Part shown: in pieces, positions 53,349 through 60,494 of the stretch | Position numbering within the stretch: the first letter of the stretch is position 1 | Layout: each line of letters begins with the position of its first letter | DNA from: Agromyces sp. SYSU T00194 | GTDB taxonomy: Bacteria; Actinomycetota; Actinomycetes; Actinomycetales; Microbacteriaceae | Assembly (NCBI RefSeq): GCF_040496035.1 | Contig: NZ_JBEPJZ010000001.1 | Coordinates: 1,612,001-1,676,000, forward strand | Direction of reading: 5' to 3' | Length of the DNA stretch: 64,000 nucleotides | Translations under genes and position numbers: made by a program | Notes under the pieces: model-generated | Told to the model about the DNA's origin: nothing | What the model saw: only the letters and a program-made list of their open reading frames with translations | The model's database searches: none

Positions 53349-54713
53349 TCAGCCGACGCGGATGAGCTTCTTGTTGACGAACTCCTCGGCGGCGAAGCGG
53401 CCGAGCTCGCGGCCCGAGCCGGAGCGCTTGATGCCGCCGAACGGCAGCTCCACGCCGTCGGCGAGCACCAGGTTCACGAAGACCATGCCGGCCTCGATGC
53501 GGTCGGCGACGCGCGCGGCCTGCTCGGGGTCGGTGGAGTAGACGTAGGAGCCGAGCCCGTACGGGGTGTCGTTCGCGATGGCGACGGCCTCCGCCTCGTC
53601 GGCGGCGCGGTAGACCTGTGCGATCGGCCCGAAGAACTCCTCGTGACGCGCGTCGGCGCCGGCGGGCACGTCGCTCAGCACGCCGGGCTGCACGAACGCG
53701 CCGGCGCGGGCGCCGCCGGTGAGGGTCGCGCCCTGGGCGACGGCGCGATCGAGCTGCTCCTGCAGGCGGTCGGCCGCAGTGGCGGACGACAGCGGGCCGA
53801 CGGCCGCGTCGGGGGCGTTGGGGTCGGTCGCCTCGACGGCGGTGACCGCGGCCGTGAACTTCTCCGCGAAGGCGTCGTAGAGCTCGTCGAGCACGATGAA
53901 CCGCTTGGCGGCGTTGCACGACTGGCCGGAGTTGTCGAGGCGCGCGTCGACCGCGGCCTGCACGGTGGCGTCGAGGTCGTCGGTCGAGAGCAGGATGAAC
54001 GGGTCGGAGCCGCCGAGCTCGAGCACGACCTTCTTGAGGTTGCGGCCGGCGATCTCGGCGACCGCGGCGCCCGCGCGCTCGGAGCCGGTCAGCGACACGC
54101 CCTGCACGCGCGGGTCGGCGATGACGGTCTCGATCTGGGCGTTGGTGGCGTAGATGTTCACGTAGGCGCCGTCGGGGAGCCCGGCGTCGCGCATGATCTG
54201 CTCGATCGCCGCAGCCGACTCGGGGCACTGCGGGGCGTGCTTCAGCAGGATCGTGTTGCCGACCACGAGGTTCGGGCCGGCGAAGCGGGCCACCTGGTAG
54301 TAGGGGAAGTTCCACGGCATGATGCCGAGCAGCACGCCGAGCGGGCTGCGGCGCACGACGGCCGTGCCCTCGCCGGCGAGCAGGTCGATCGGCTCGTCCT
54401 TGGTGAACTCCTCGGCGTGGTCGGCGTAATAGCCGTAGATCTCGGCGGCGAAGTCGACCTCGCCGAGCGCGTGCTCGAGGGGCTTGCCCATCTCGCGCAC
54501 GATGATCGCGGCGAGCTCGTCACGGCGCTCCGTGTGCAGCTCGGCGACGCGGCGCACGAGCGCGGCGCGCTCGGCCGGCGTCGCGCTGCGCGCCCAGCCG
54601 GTGAACGCGGCCTGCGCGCGGTCGATCGCACCGGCCAGCTCGGCGTCGGTGATGGTCGGGTAGGTTGCGACGGTCTCGCCGGTCGCCGGGTTGACCACTG
54701 CGTATTCGCTCAT
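53349..54713 (-). CDS. Succinate/glutarate-semialdehyde dehydrogenase
   Basis: A 454-residue aldehyde dehydrogenase of the short SSADH (Sad/GabD2-like) type. Motifs: PWNFPYYQVARFAGPNLVVG, SLTGSERAGAAVAEIAGRN, the glutamate in VLELGGSDPFILL and the catalytic cysteine in DNSGQSCNAAKRF, ending GVELPFGGIKRSGSGRELG. Such enzymes oxidise succinic or glutaric semialdehyde. It is divergent from a CoA-transferase/glutaryl-CoA-dehydrogenase pair, which makes glutarate semialdehyde the more likely substrate (inference). A TAGGCT box six bases before ATG 54713 predicts a leaderless mRNA. Confidence 0.9.
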   Translation of the reverse strand: MSEYAVVNPATGETVATYPTITDAELAGAIDRAQAAFTGWARSATPAERAALVRRVAELHTERRDELAAIIVREMGKPLEHALGEVDFAAEIYGYYADHAEEFTKDEPIDLLAGEGTAVVRRSPLGVLLGIMPWNFPYYQVARFAGPNLVVGNTILLKHAPQCPESAAAIEQIMRDAGLPDGAYVNIYATNAQIETVIADPRVQGVSLTGSERAGAAVAEIAGRNLKKVVLELGGSDPFILLSTDDLDATVQAAVDARLDNSGQSCNAAKRFIVLDELYDAFAEKFTAAVTAVEATDPNAPDAAVGPLSSATAADRLQEQLDRAVAQGATLTGGARAGAFVQPGVLSDVPAGADARHEEFFGPIAQVYRAADEAEAVAIANDTPYGLGSYVYSTDPEQAARVADRIEAGMVFVNLVLADGVELPFGGIKRSGSGRELGRFAAEEFVNKKLIRVG

Positions 54714-54719
54714 GCGAAC

Positions 54720-54725
54720 AGCCTA
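54720..54725 (-). promoter_or_regulatory. -10 box TAGGCT, leaderless start of the semialdehyde dehydrogenase gene
   Basis: On the minus strand TAGGCT is followed by six bases and ATG 54713. Confidence 0.5.
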
Positions 54726-54780
54726 GGTCGGCGGGCGGATGCCGCGGCCCGACGTGTTGGCGGAATCCGGCGCCGGACCA

Positions 54781-54791
54781 TACAACGTGTA
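54781..54791. promoter_or_regulatory. Candidate operator TACA-ACG-TGTA between divergent catabolic genes
   Basis: A perfect four-bp inverted repeat with a three-base centre in an AT-richer patch, between the two leaderless promoters. It is a candidate site for a GntR-like or other regulator, not encoded nearby. Confidence 0.35.
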
Positions 54792-54817
54792 CAGGTCGCC
54801 CGGGTGAACGTGCCGGA

Positions 54818-54823
54818 TAGTCT
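54818..54823 (+). promoter_or_regulatory. -10 box TAGTCT upstream of the leaderless mini-ORF
   Basis: TAGTCT ends six bases before ATG 54830, which opens a nine-codon reading frame coupled to the CoA-transferase gene. Confidence 0.5.
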
Positions 54824-54829
54824 GCACGC

Positions 54830-54859
54830 ATGAGCGAGGCGACGGCGGCGGACCGGTGA
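54830..54859 (+). CDS. Leaderless nine-residue uORF coupled to the CoA-transferase
   Basis: ATG 54830 opens MSEATAADR and stops at TGA 54857-54859, sharing GTGA with the CoA-transferase start at 54856. The CoA-transferase GTG has no ribosome site, and ATG 54830 has the exact leaderless spacing from TAGTCT. A ribosome finishing this peptide would restart on GTG, which explains how the main gene is translated. Evidence is positional only. Confidence 0.5.
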   Translation: MSEATAADR

Positions 54860-56037
54860 CGGGCCACGGCCCGCTCCACGGCGTTCGCGTTGCGGACTTC
54901 TCGCGCGTGCTCGCGGGTCCGTACGCGACCATGCTGCTCGCCGACTTCGGCGCCGACGTGGTGAAGATCGAGTCGCCCGAGGGCGACGGCACCCGCCAGT
55001 GGGCGCCCCCGGTCGACGCGCGCGGCGATGCGACCTACTTCGCGGCCGTGAATCGCAACAAGCGCTCGGTCGTGTGCGACCTCGCGACGCCCGGGGGGCT
55101 CGCCCGGGCGCGCGGGCTCGCCACGACCGCCGATGTCGTGGTCGAGAACCTGCGGCCCGGAACGATGGCGCGCTTCGGGCTCGCCCCCGACGACCTGCGC
55201 GCCGCGAACCCGCGCCTCGTCACGTGCTCCATCACCGGGTTCGGCAGCGGCGCGGGCGCCGCGCTGCCCGGCTACGACCTGCTCGCGCAGGCGATGGGCG
55301 GGCTCATGAGCATCACCGGCCCGGCGGACGGCGCACCCGCGAAGGCGGGCGTGGCCCTGGTCGACGTGCTGGCCGGCATGAACGCCGTCACGGGCATCCT
55401 GCTCGCCCTGCGCGCCCGCGACGACCCCGACGGCGACGGGCTCGGCCGCCACGTCGAGGTCGACCTGCTGACCGGCCTGCTCTCGGCGCTCACCAACCAG
55501 GCCGCCGGCACGCTCGCGACCGGGCAGCCGCCGGCGCGCACCGGCAACGCGCACCCGAGCATCGCCCCGTACGCCCTGTTCCGCACCGCCGACCGTGCCC
55601 TCGTGCTCGCCGTGGGCACCGACCGCCAGTTCCGCACGCTCGTGGGGCTGCTCGGCGCCCCAGAACTCGCTGACGACCCGCGCTTCGCGACGAACCCCGA
55701 CCGGGTCGCGCATCGCGACCTGCTGACGGCCGCGCTCGAGGTGCGGCTGGCCGGGGCATCCGCCGCCCACTGGGCCGACGTGCTCACCGACGCGGGCGTG
55801 CCCGCCGGGCCCGTGCACGACATCGCCGAGGCGTTCGCCCTGGCCGAGCGGCTCGGGCTGGGGTCGGTCGTCGAGCTGGGCGGCGACGACGGTTCGGCAC
55901 CGAGCCGGTCGGTCGCGAACCCGATCCGCCTCGACCGCGGCGGGGCCGAGTACCGGCTGCCGCCGCCCCGGCTCGGCGAGCACCCCGACGCCGCCTGGCG
56001 GGACACCCGCACCGAACCGGAAGGACCCACCCCATGA
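54856..56037 (+). CDS. Class III (CaiB/BaiF family) CoA-transferase, probable glutarate CoA-transferase
   Basis: A 393-residue enzyme that moves CoA between acids. It opens GPLHGVRVADFSRVLAGPYA and TMLLADFGADVVKIESPEGD, with NRNKRSVVCDLATPGG, then VENLRPGTMARFGL and the catalytic-aspartate region GVALVDVLAGMNAVTGILLA, all standard for the family. Its 3' end overlaps the acyl-CoA dehydrogenase start (ATGA). In humans and several bacteria, a family III enzyme activates glutarate beside glutaryl-CoA dehydrogenase, so succinyl-CoA:glutarate CoA-transferase is the preferred reading. Another dicarboxylate is possible. Confidence 0.85.
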   Translation: MTGHGPLHGVRVADFSRVLAGPYATMLLADFGADVVKIESPEGDGTRQWAPPVDARGDATYFAAVNRNKRSVVCDLATPGGLARARGLATTADVVVENLRPGTMARFGLAPDDLRAANPRLVTCSITGFGSGAGAALPGYDLLAQAMGGLMSITGPADGAPAKAGVALVDVLAGMNAVTGILLALRARDDPDGDGLGRHVEVDLLTGLLSALTNQAAGTLATGQPPARTGNAHPSIAPYALFRTADRALVLAVGTDRQFRTLVGLLGAPELADDPRFATNPDRVAHRDLLTAALEVRLAGASAAHWADVLTDAGVPAGPVHDIAEAFALAERLGLGSVVELGGDDGSAPSRSVANPIRLDRGGAEYRLPPPRLGEHPDAAWRDTRTEPEGPTP

Positions 56038-57242
56038 CCGACCCCGTCGACGCCGTCTTCGACCTGGACGCGCTGCTCACCGAGGAGGAGCTCGCGTGGC
56101 GCGATCGCGCGCGGGAGTTCGCCCGCACGCGGCTCGCGCCCGTGGTGGAGGCCGACTTCGACGCCGCGCACTTCCGCGGCGAGCTGGTGCCCGAGCTCGG
56201 CGCAGCGGGCCTGCTCGGCATGCACCTCACGGGGTACGGCTGCGCGGGCGCGGGGCCGGTCGCGTACGGCCTCGCCTGCCACGAGCTCGAGTACGTCGAC
56301 TCGGGCTGGCGCACGCTCGTCTCGGTGCAGGGCTCGCTCGCGATGACCGCGATCGCGAGGTTCGGCAGCGACGCGCAGCGCGAGGCGTGGCTGCCGCGCA
56401 TGGCGACGGGCGAGGCGATCGGATGCTTCGCGCTGACCGAGCCCACCGGCGGCAGCGACCCCGCGGCGATGACGACCGGGGCGCGGTTCGTCGACGGCGA
56501 GTGGGTGCTCGACGGGGCGAAGCGGTGGATCGGGCTGGCCAGCGAGGCATCCGTCGCCGTGGTCTGGGCGCGCACCGACGCCGCCGGCGAGGAGGCCCTC
56601 GGCGACGCCGACGGGGCGGCCGCGGGCGGCCGGGTGCGCGGGTTCGTGGTGCCGACCGACACCGCGGGGTTCACCGCGACGCCCATCGCGGGCAAGCGCT
56701 CGATGCGCACGAGCATCCAGTGCGACGTCGTGCTCGACGGCGTGCGGCTGCCCGCCGACGCGGTGCTGCCCGGCGCGCGCGGGCTGTCGGCACCGTTCAC
56801 CTGCCTCGGCGAGGCGCGCTACGGCATCACCTGGGGCGCGATGGGCGCGGCGCGCGCCTGCCTCGACGCGGCGGTCGCCCGCTCGCGCTCGCGCGAGGTG
56901 TTCGGCCGGCCGATCGGGGCCATGCAGCTCACGCAGGCCAAGCTCGCCGACATGCTCGTCGAGTACGAGAAGGGCATGCTGCTGGCGCTCCACCTCGGCC
57001 GGGCGAAGGAGCGCGGCGCGCTCACGCCCGAGCAGGTCTCGGTCGGCAAGCTGAACGCCGTGCGCGAGGCGATCTCGATCGCGTCGCAGGCGCGCACCAT
57101 CCTCGGCGGCGACGGCGTGACCGATGAGTTCCCGGTCATGCGCCACCTCGCGAACCTCGAGTCGGTGCGCACCTACGAGGGCACCGACGAGATCCACCAG
57201 CTCGTGCTGGGGCGGGCGCTGACCGGGCTCGCGGCGTTCTAG
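56034..57242 (+). CDS. Glutaryl-CoA dehydrogenase-like acyl-CoA dehydrogenase
   Basis: A 402-residue flavin enzyme. Family motifs: FALTEPTGGSDPAAMTTGAR, KRWIGLASEASVAVVWARTD, and the block LNAVREAISIASQARTILGG followed by DGVTDEFPVMRHLANLESVR and TYEGTDEIHQLVLGRALTG. The catalytic glutamate is that of TYEGT, where glutaryl-CoA dehydrogenases also carry it, and the MLLALHLGRAKERG segment resembles theirs closely. It would oxidise and decarboxylate glutaryl-CoA to crotonyl-CoA. It contains a short Gly/Ala/Asp insert (AGEEALGDADGAAAGGR) near residue 185. Translationally coupled to the CoA-transferase gene. Confidence 0.85.
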   Translation: MTDPVDAVFDLDALLTEEELAWRDRAREFARTRLAPVVEADFDAAHFRGELVPELGAAGLLGMHLTGYGCAGAGPVAYGLACHELEYVDSGWRTLVSVQGSLAMTAIARFGSDAQREAWLPRMATGEAIGCFALTEPTGGSDPAAMTTGARFVDGEWVLDGAKRWIGLASEASVAVVWARTDAAGEEALGDADGAAAGGRVRGFVVPTDTAGFTATPIAGKRSMRTSIQCDVVLDGVRLPADAVLPGARGLSAPFTCLGEARYGITWGAMGAARACLDAAVARSRSREVFGRPIGAMQLTQAKLADMLVEYEKGMLLALHLGRAKERGALTPEQVSVGKLNAVREAISIASQARTILGGDGVTDEFPVMRHLANLESVRTYEGTDEIHQLVLGRALTGLAAF

Positions 57243-57325
57243 CCTGCCGAGGCGCGTGCACGACACGCGGAAGCGGAGGGTAGGGTCCCCCGAAGTGGGG
57301 AGCGCCGTCCGGATGCAGCGGTCGG

Positions 57326-57331
57326 TACAGT
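57326..57331 (+). promoter_or_regulatory. Candidate -10 box TACAGT for the Tat-exported protein gene
   Basis: TACAGT inside a GCGGTC/GACCGC inverted repeat about 95 bases upstream of GTG 57427. A leader of around 90 bases, with a GGGCG/CGCCC hairpin near its end, is implied. Confidence 0.35.
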
Positions 57332-57426
57332 CCGATTCGGACCGCCGTTGGCGTGCGCATCTGGTCCATCATCCCGTTCGGAGACATGGGCGGGGCGACG
57401 CGCCCAATCACCGTTCGAGGAGCATC

Positions 57427-58284
57427 GTGACCGCAGCATCCACCCCCGACGACCCGGCCGGCGCGCGCTCCGGCATGGACCGCCGCAGCGTCGTCAAGGC
57501 CGCCGCCTGGACGGTGCCGGCCGTCGCCGTCGCCGCGTCCGTGCCGGCCCATGCCGCGTCGACGCCCGACGACCCCTGCATCCCGACGACGTTCCTCGAC
57601 GGCCTGCAGCCGGGTACCTCGCCGAGCAGCATCACGTTCTTCCCGTCCACCGTGTTCGCGTCGCTCTCGTACGCGTCCAGCGGGCAGGGCGGCGACAGCA
57701 CGCCGGGCGACACCGGTCAGGTCGCAGCGACGAGCACCACGCCGTCGTGGAACTACATCGAGATCGAGATGGTCTCCCAGCTCAACGCGGGCGACTGGGT
57801 GGAGCTGACGATCAACCTGAGCGTGCCGGTCGTGGGCCTGTCGTTCACGCTCCACGACATCGACTGGGTCGACGACGCGTGGTACGACACCGTCAGCGTG
57901 ACGCCCGCCGGTTACACTTCGACGCCCGGCGCCAACGTCCTGGGTTCGGGGGCCTCCGGTGATCCGTTCCGGCCGATCATCGAGGGCGACACGCCGATCG
58001 ACAGCGGCCAGGGCGATGTGCGCATCGAGTACCCGCTCTCGGGCCCGGTCTCGCAGGTCGTGATCCACTACCAGGCGGGCATCACCGGCAACTCGGGCAA
58101 CCAGCACATCGGGCTCGGCGACCTCAGCTTCGAGAACTGCCCGGAAGGGGCGACCCTGGCTCCCTCGACCCAGACCCTCCAGGGCACGGCACTCCGCAGC
58201 GCCCCGTCGGAGCCGCGGTCGCGGCACCAGATCACGACGGGTGAGACGACGTTCGTGCCCTGCGACGGCAGCGAGGACACCTGA
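57427..58284 (+). CDS. Tat-exported protein of unknown function
   Basis: A 285-residue secreted protein. The N-terminus has a twin-arginine signal GMDRRSVVKAAAWTVPAVAV ending at about AHA-A near residue 42. The mature part is predicted beta-rich (NYIEIEMVSQLNAGDWVELT; VVGLSFTLHDIDWVDDAWYD; VRIEYPLSGPVSQVVIHYQA) with Asp/Gly-rich turns and three Cys (PCIPTT, ENCPEG, PCDGSED). There is no cell-wall anchor or membrane tail. GTG 57427 is preceded by GAGGAG. Export by Tat means it folds, or binds cofactor, in the cytoplasm first. Family not recognised. Confidence 0.75.
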   Translation: MTAASTPDDPAGARSGMDRRSVVKAAAWTVPAVAVAASVPAHAASTPDDPCIPTTFLDGLQPGTSPSSITFFPSTVFASLSYASSGQGGDSTPGDTGQVAATSTTPSWNYIEIEMVSQLNAGDWVELTINLSVPVVGLSFTLHDIDWVDDAWYDTVSVTPAGYTSTPGANVLGSGASGDPFRPIIEGDTPIDSGQGDVRIEYPLSGPVSQVVIHYQAGITGNSGNQHIGLGDLSFENCPEGATLAPSTQTLQGTALRSAPSEPRSRHQITTGETTFVPCDGSEDT

Positions 58285-58304
58285 TCGCAGGTCTCGACAC
58301 GGTC

Positions 58305-58337
58305 GAAGCGCCGGGCGGCATCGCCGCCCGGCGCTTC
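58305..58337. terminator. Strong bidirectional hairpin terminator
   Basis: A perfect 15-bp stem (58305-58319 with 58323-58337) and a three-base loop between the convergent Tat-protein and small membrane protein genes. Confidence 0.8.
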
Positions 58338-58363
58338 GCCGTGCGAGGGGCGGGTGCGAACCG

Positions 58364-58690
58364 CTAGTTGAGCCCGGGGATGACCAGCCAGCCCTGCTCG
58401 AGCACGATCCAGAGCGCGATCAGCACGAGGGCGATGATGGTGAGCGTCATGCCGAGGCGGCCCCGGGTGACGAGGGCGACGACCAGCACCACGAGCAGCG
58501 CGATGCCGAGCACGAGCGAGCCGAAGGGGATGCCCGTGACGAACAGCGACAGCACGAACAGCGCGGCGACGACGATCTCGATGATGCCGACGATCGCCGA
58601 GCCGCGGGCGCGGACCCGCCAGATGCCGTCGACGAGGGCGAGCACGCCGCCGACGAGTGCGATGAGCAGGAGCCAGGACAGGGTGATCAC
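58364..58690 (-). CDS. Small hydrophobic membrane protein, 108 aa
   Basis: Nearly the whole chain is membrane: helices at MITLSWLLLIALVGGVLALV, IVGIIEIVVAALFVLSLFVT, SLVLGIALLVVLVVALVTRG and LTIIALVLIALWIVLEQGWL. No family recognised. GTG 58690 follows AAGGA by about seven bases, and a TATGCT -10 box lies at 58801-58796, giving a leader of about 100 bases. Confidence 0.7.
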   Translation of the reverse strand: MITLSWLLLIALVGGVLALVDGIWRVRARGSAIVGIIEIVVAALFVLSLFVTGIPFGSLVLGIALLVVLVVALVTRGRLGMTLTIIALVLIALWIVLEQGWLVIPGLN

Positions 58691-58828
58691 GGTGGTTCCT
58701 TCCGGTCAGGGGCGCAGGCGAGGATGACGGCCTGAGCCCGTGATGCATCCGGCCGGGGGTGCTCCGGATGCGGTGCCCGCGAACGGGCCGGAGCCAGCAT
58801 AGGGATCTCCCCGACGTCCGTCGATTTC

Positions 58829-58857
58829 GTCCCGGGGGCTTGTGCGGCCCCCGGGAC
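58829..58857 (-). terminator. Hairpin terminator after the omega-aminotransferase gene
   Basis: A perfect 11-bp stem (58829-58839 with 58847-58857) with a seven-base loop, 27 bases past the aminotransferase stop on the minus strand. Confidence 0.7.
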
Positions 58858-58884
58858 ATCCGCTATTTCACGCGGGAGTCGCCG

Positions 58885-60321
58885 TCAGGCCACCATCGCG
58901 TCGGCGCGGTCGAGCGCGCGGTCGATCACGTCGAGGCCGCGACGCAGCTCCGCCTCGGAGATGACCAGCGGCGGCGCGACGTGCAGGCGGTTGAAGTGCG
59001 TGAACGGCCAGACGCCGCCCTCCTTGCACGCGGCCGCGACGGCGGCCATCGGCGCGGCATCCGCCCCGCTCGCGTTGAACGGCACGAGCGGCTCGCGGGT
59101 CGCGGGGTCGCGCACGAGCTCGATCGCCCAGAACAGGCCGAGCCCGCGCACCTCGCCCACCGACGGGTGGTGGTCGGCGATCTCGGCCAGACGCGGGCCG
59201 ACGACCCGCTCGCCGAGGTCGCGCACCCGCTCGAGGATGCCATCGCGCTCGAACACCTCGAACGTCGCGACGCCGGCGGCGCAGGCGAGCGGATGCCCCG
59301 AGTAGGTGAGCCCGCCCGCGAACGGCACGGTGTCGAAGTGCGACGCGATGCGCTGCGAGATGACCACGCCGCCGAGCGGCACGTAGCCCGAGTTCACGCC
59401 CTTCGCGAAGGTGATCAGGTCGGGGGTGACGCCGAAGTGGTTCACGGCGAACCACTCGCCGACACGGCCGAAGCCGACCATGACCTCGTCGGCGATGTAG
59501 ACGATGCCGTAGCGGTCGGCGAGCTCGCGCACGCCCTGCAGGTAGCCGGGCGGCGGAACCAGCACGCCGTTGGTGCCGACGATCGTCTCGATGATGATCG
59601 CCGCGATGGTCTGCGGCCCCTCGAGCGTGATGACCTGCTCGAGGTGCGCGAGGGCGCGCTCGGTCTCCTGCTCGGGCGTGGTGGCGTGGAACGACGAGCG
59701 GTACGGGTACGGCCCGAGGAAGTGCGCGACCGAGCCGTCGGAGGGCTCGTTCGGCCAGCGCCGCGGGTCGCCCGTGAGCGAGATCGCGGTCGCGGTGCCG
59801 CCGTGGTAGCTGCGGTACATCGACAGCACCTTGCGCCGCCCCGTGACCTGGCGCGCCATGCGCACCGCGTACTCGTTCGCATCCGCCCCGCCGTTGGTGA
59901 AGAACACCTTGTCGAGGTCGCTCGGCGCCACCTCGGCGATGCGCCGGGCGAGCTCGCCGCGCACGTCGTTCGCCATCGACGGCTGGATCGTCGCGAGCCG
60001 GCCCGCCTGCTGCTGGATCGCGACGACGAGGTCGGGGTGCTGGTGCCCGAGGTTCAGGTTCACCAGCTGGCTCGAGAAGTCGAGGTACGCGTTGCCCGCG
60101 TAGTCGCGGAACGTCGACCCCTCGCCCGACGCGATGGGCAGCGGGTCGATCAGCGCCTGCGCGCTCCAGGAGTGGAACACGTGCCCGCGGTCGTCGGCGC
60201 GCACGCGCGCGTCGGCCTCGCGGTCGGGCAGCGGATGCACAGAGCCGTCGCGCCGGGTGTAGGTCGCGCCCGGGGCATCCGTCGTCTCAGGGGCATCCGT
60301 CGCCGTCATCGTGTCGGTCAT
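58885..60321 (-). CDS. Class III omega-amino acid:pyruvate-type aminotransferase
   Basis: A 478-residue PLP enzyme. Recognisable: GNAYLDFSSQLVNLNLGHQH, the cofactor loop VFFTNGGADANEYAVRMAR, YRSYHGGTATAISLTGDPR, the Asp in YIADEVMVGFGRVGEW and the PLP lysine in ITFAKGVNSGYVPLGGV. It is closest in pattern to taurine-, beta-alanine- or other omega-amino acid:pyruvate transaminases rather than GabT. With the MmsA-type dehydrogenase encoded upstream, beta-alanine to malonate semialdehyde to acetyl-CoA is the plausible pathway. GGAG precedes ATG 60321. The first 55 residues are a disordered Thr/Ala/Asp-rich tail. Confidence 0.88.
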   Translation of the reverse strand: MTDTMTATDAPETTDAPGATYTRRDGSVHPLPDREADARVRADDRGHVFHSWSAQALIDPLPIASGEGSTFRDYAGNAYLDFSSQLVNLNLGHQHPDLVVAIQQQAGRLATIQPSMANDVRGELARRIAEVAPSDLDKVFFTNGGADANEYAVRMARQVTGRRKVLSMYRSYHGGTATAISLTGDPRRWPNEPSDGSVAHFLGPYPYRSSFHATTPEQETERALAHLEQVITLEGPQTIAAIIIETIVGTNGVLVPPPGYLQGVRELADRYGIVYIADEVMVGFGRVGEWFAVNHFGVTPDLITFAKGVNSGYVPLGGVVISQRIASHFDTVPFAGGLTYSGHPLACAAGVATFEVFERDGILERVRDLGERVVGPRLAEIADHHPSVGEVRGLGLFWAIELVRDPATREPLVPFNASGADAAPMAAVAAACKEGGVWPFTHFNRLHVAPPLVISEAELRRGLDVIDRALDRADAMVA

Positions 60322-60349
60322 GTGGGTCTCCGTCCATGGAGTGCGGTCA

Positions 60350-60477
60350 CTTTTCAGGAGTGCCCGGGGAGGTGGTGGTGAGATGTTGCTGGTGGGGCGA
60401 TCGAGTGCAGCAATGGTGCAGGTTCCGGATGCTCCGTGCAGCAACTCGCCACGCAGCCCGGCCCGGCTCCTGAAAAG
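60350..60477. promoter_or_regulatory. Structured control region upstream of the omega-aminotransferase
   Basis: An 11-bp perfect inverted repeat, CTTTTCAGGAG (60350-60360) and CTCCTGAAAAG (60467-60477), encloses two direct copies of GTGCAGCAA (60405-60413 and 60436-60444), 31 bases apart, and an inverted half TTGCTG (60386-60391). Spacing of three helical turns suggests a cooperative operator, perhaps for the adjacent PucR protein. Confidence 0.5.
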
Positions 60478-60494
60478 CGCCGCCCTCGTGAGCG

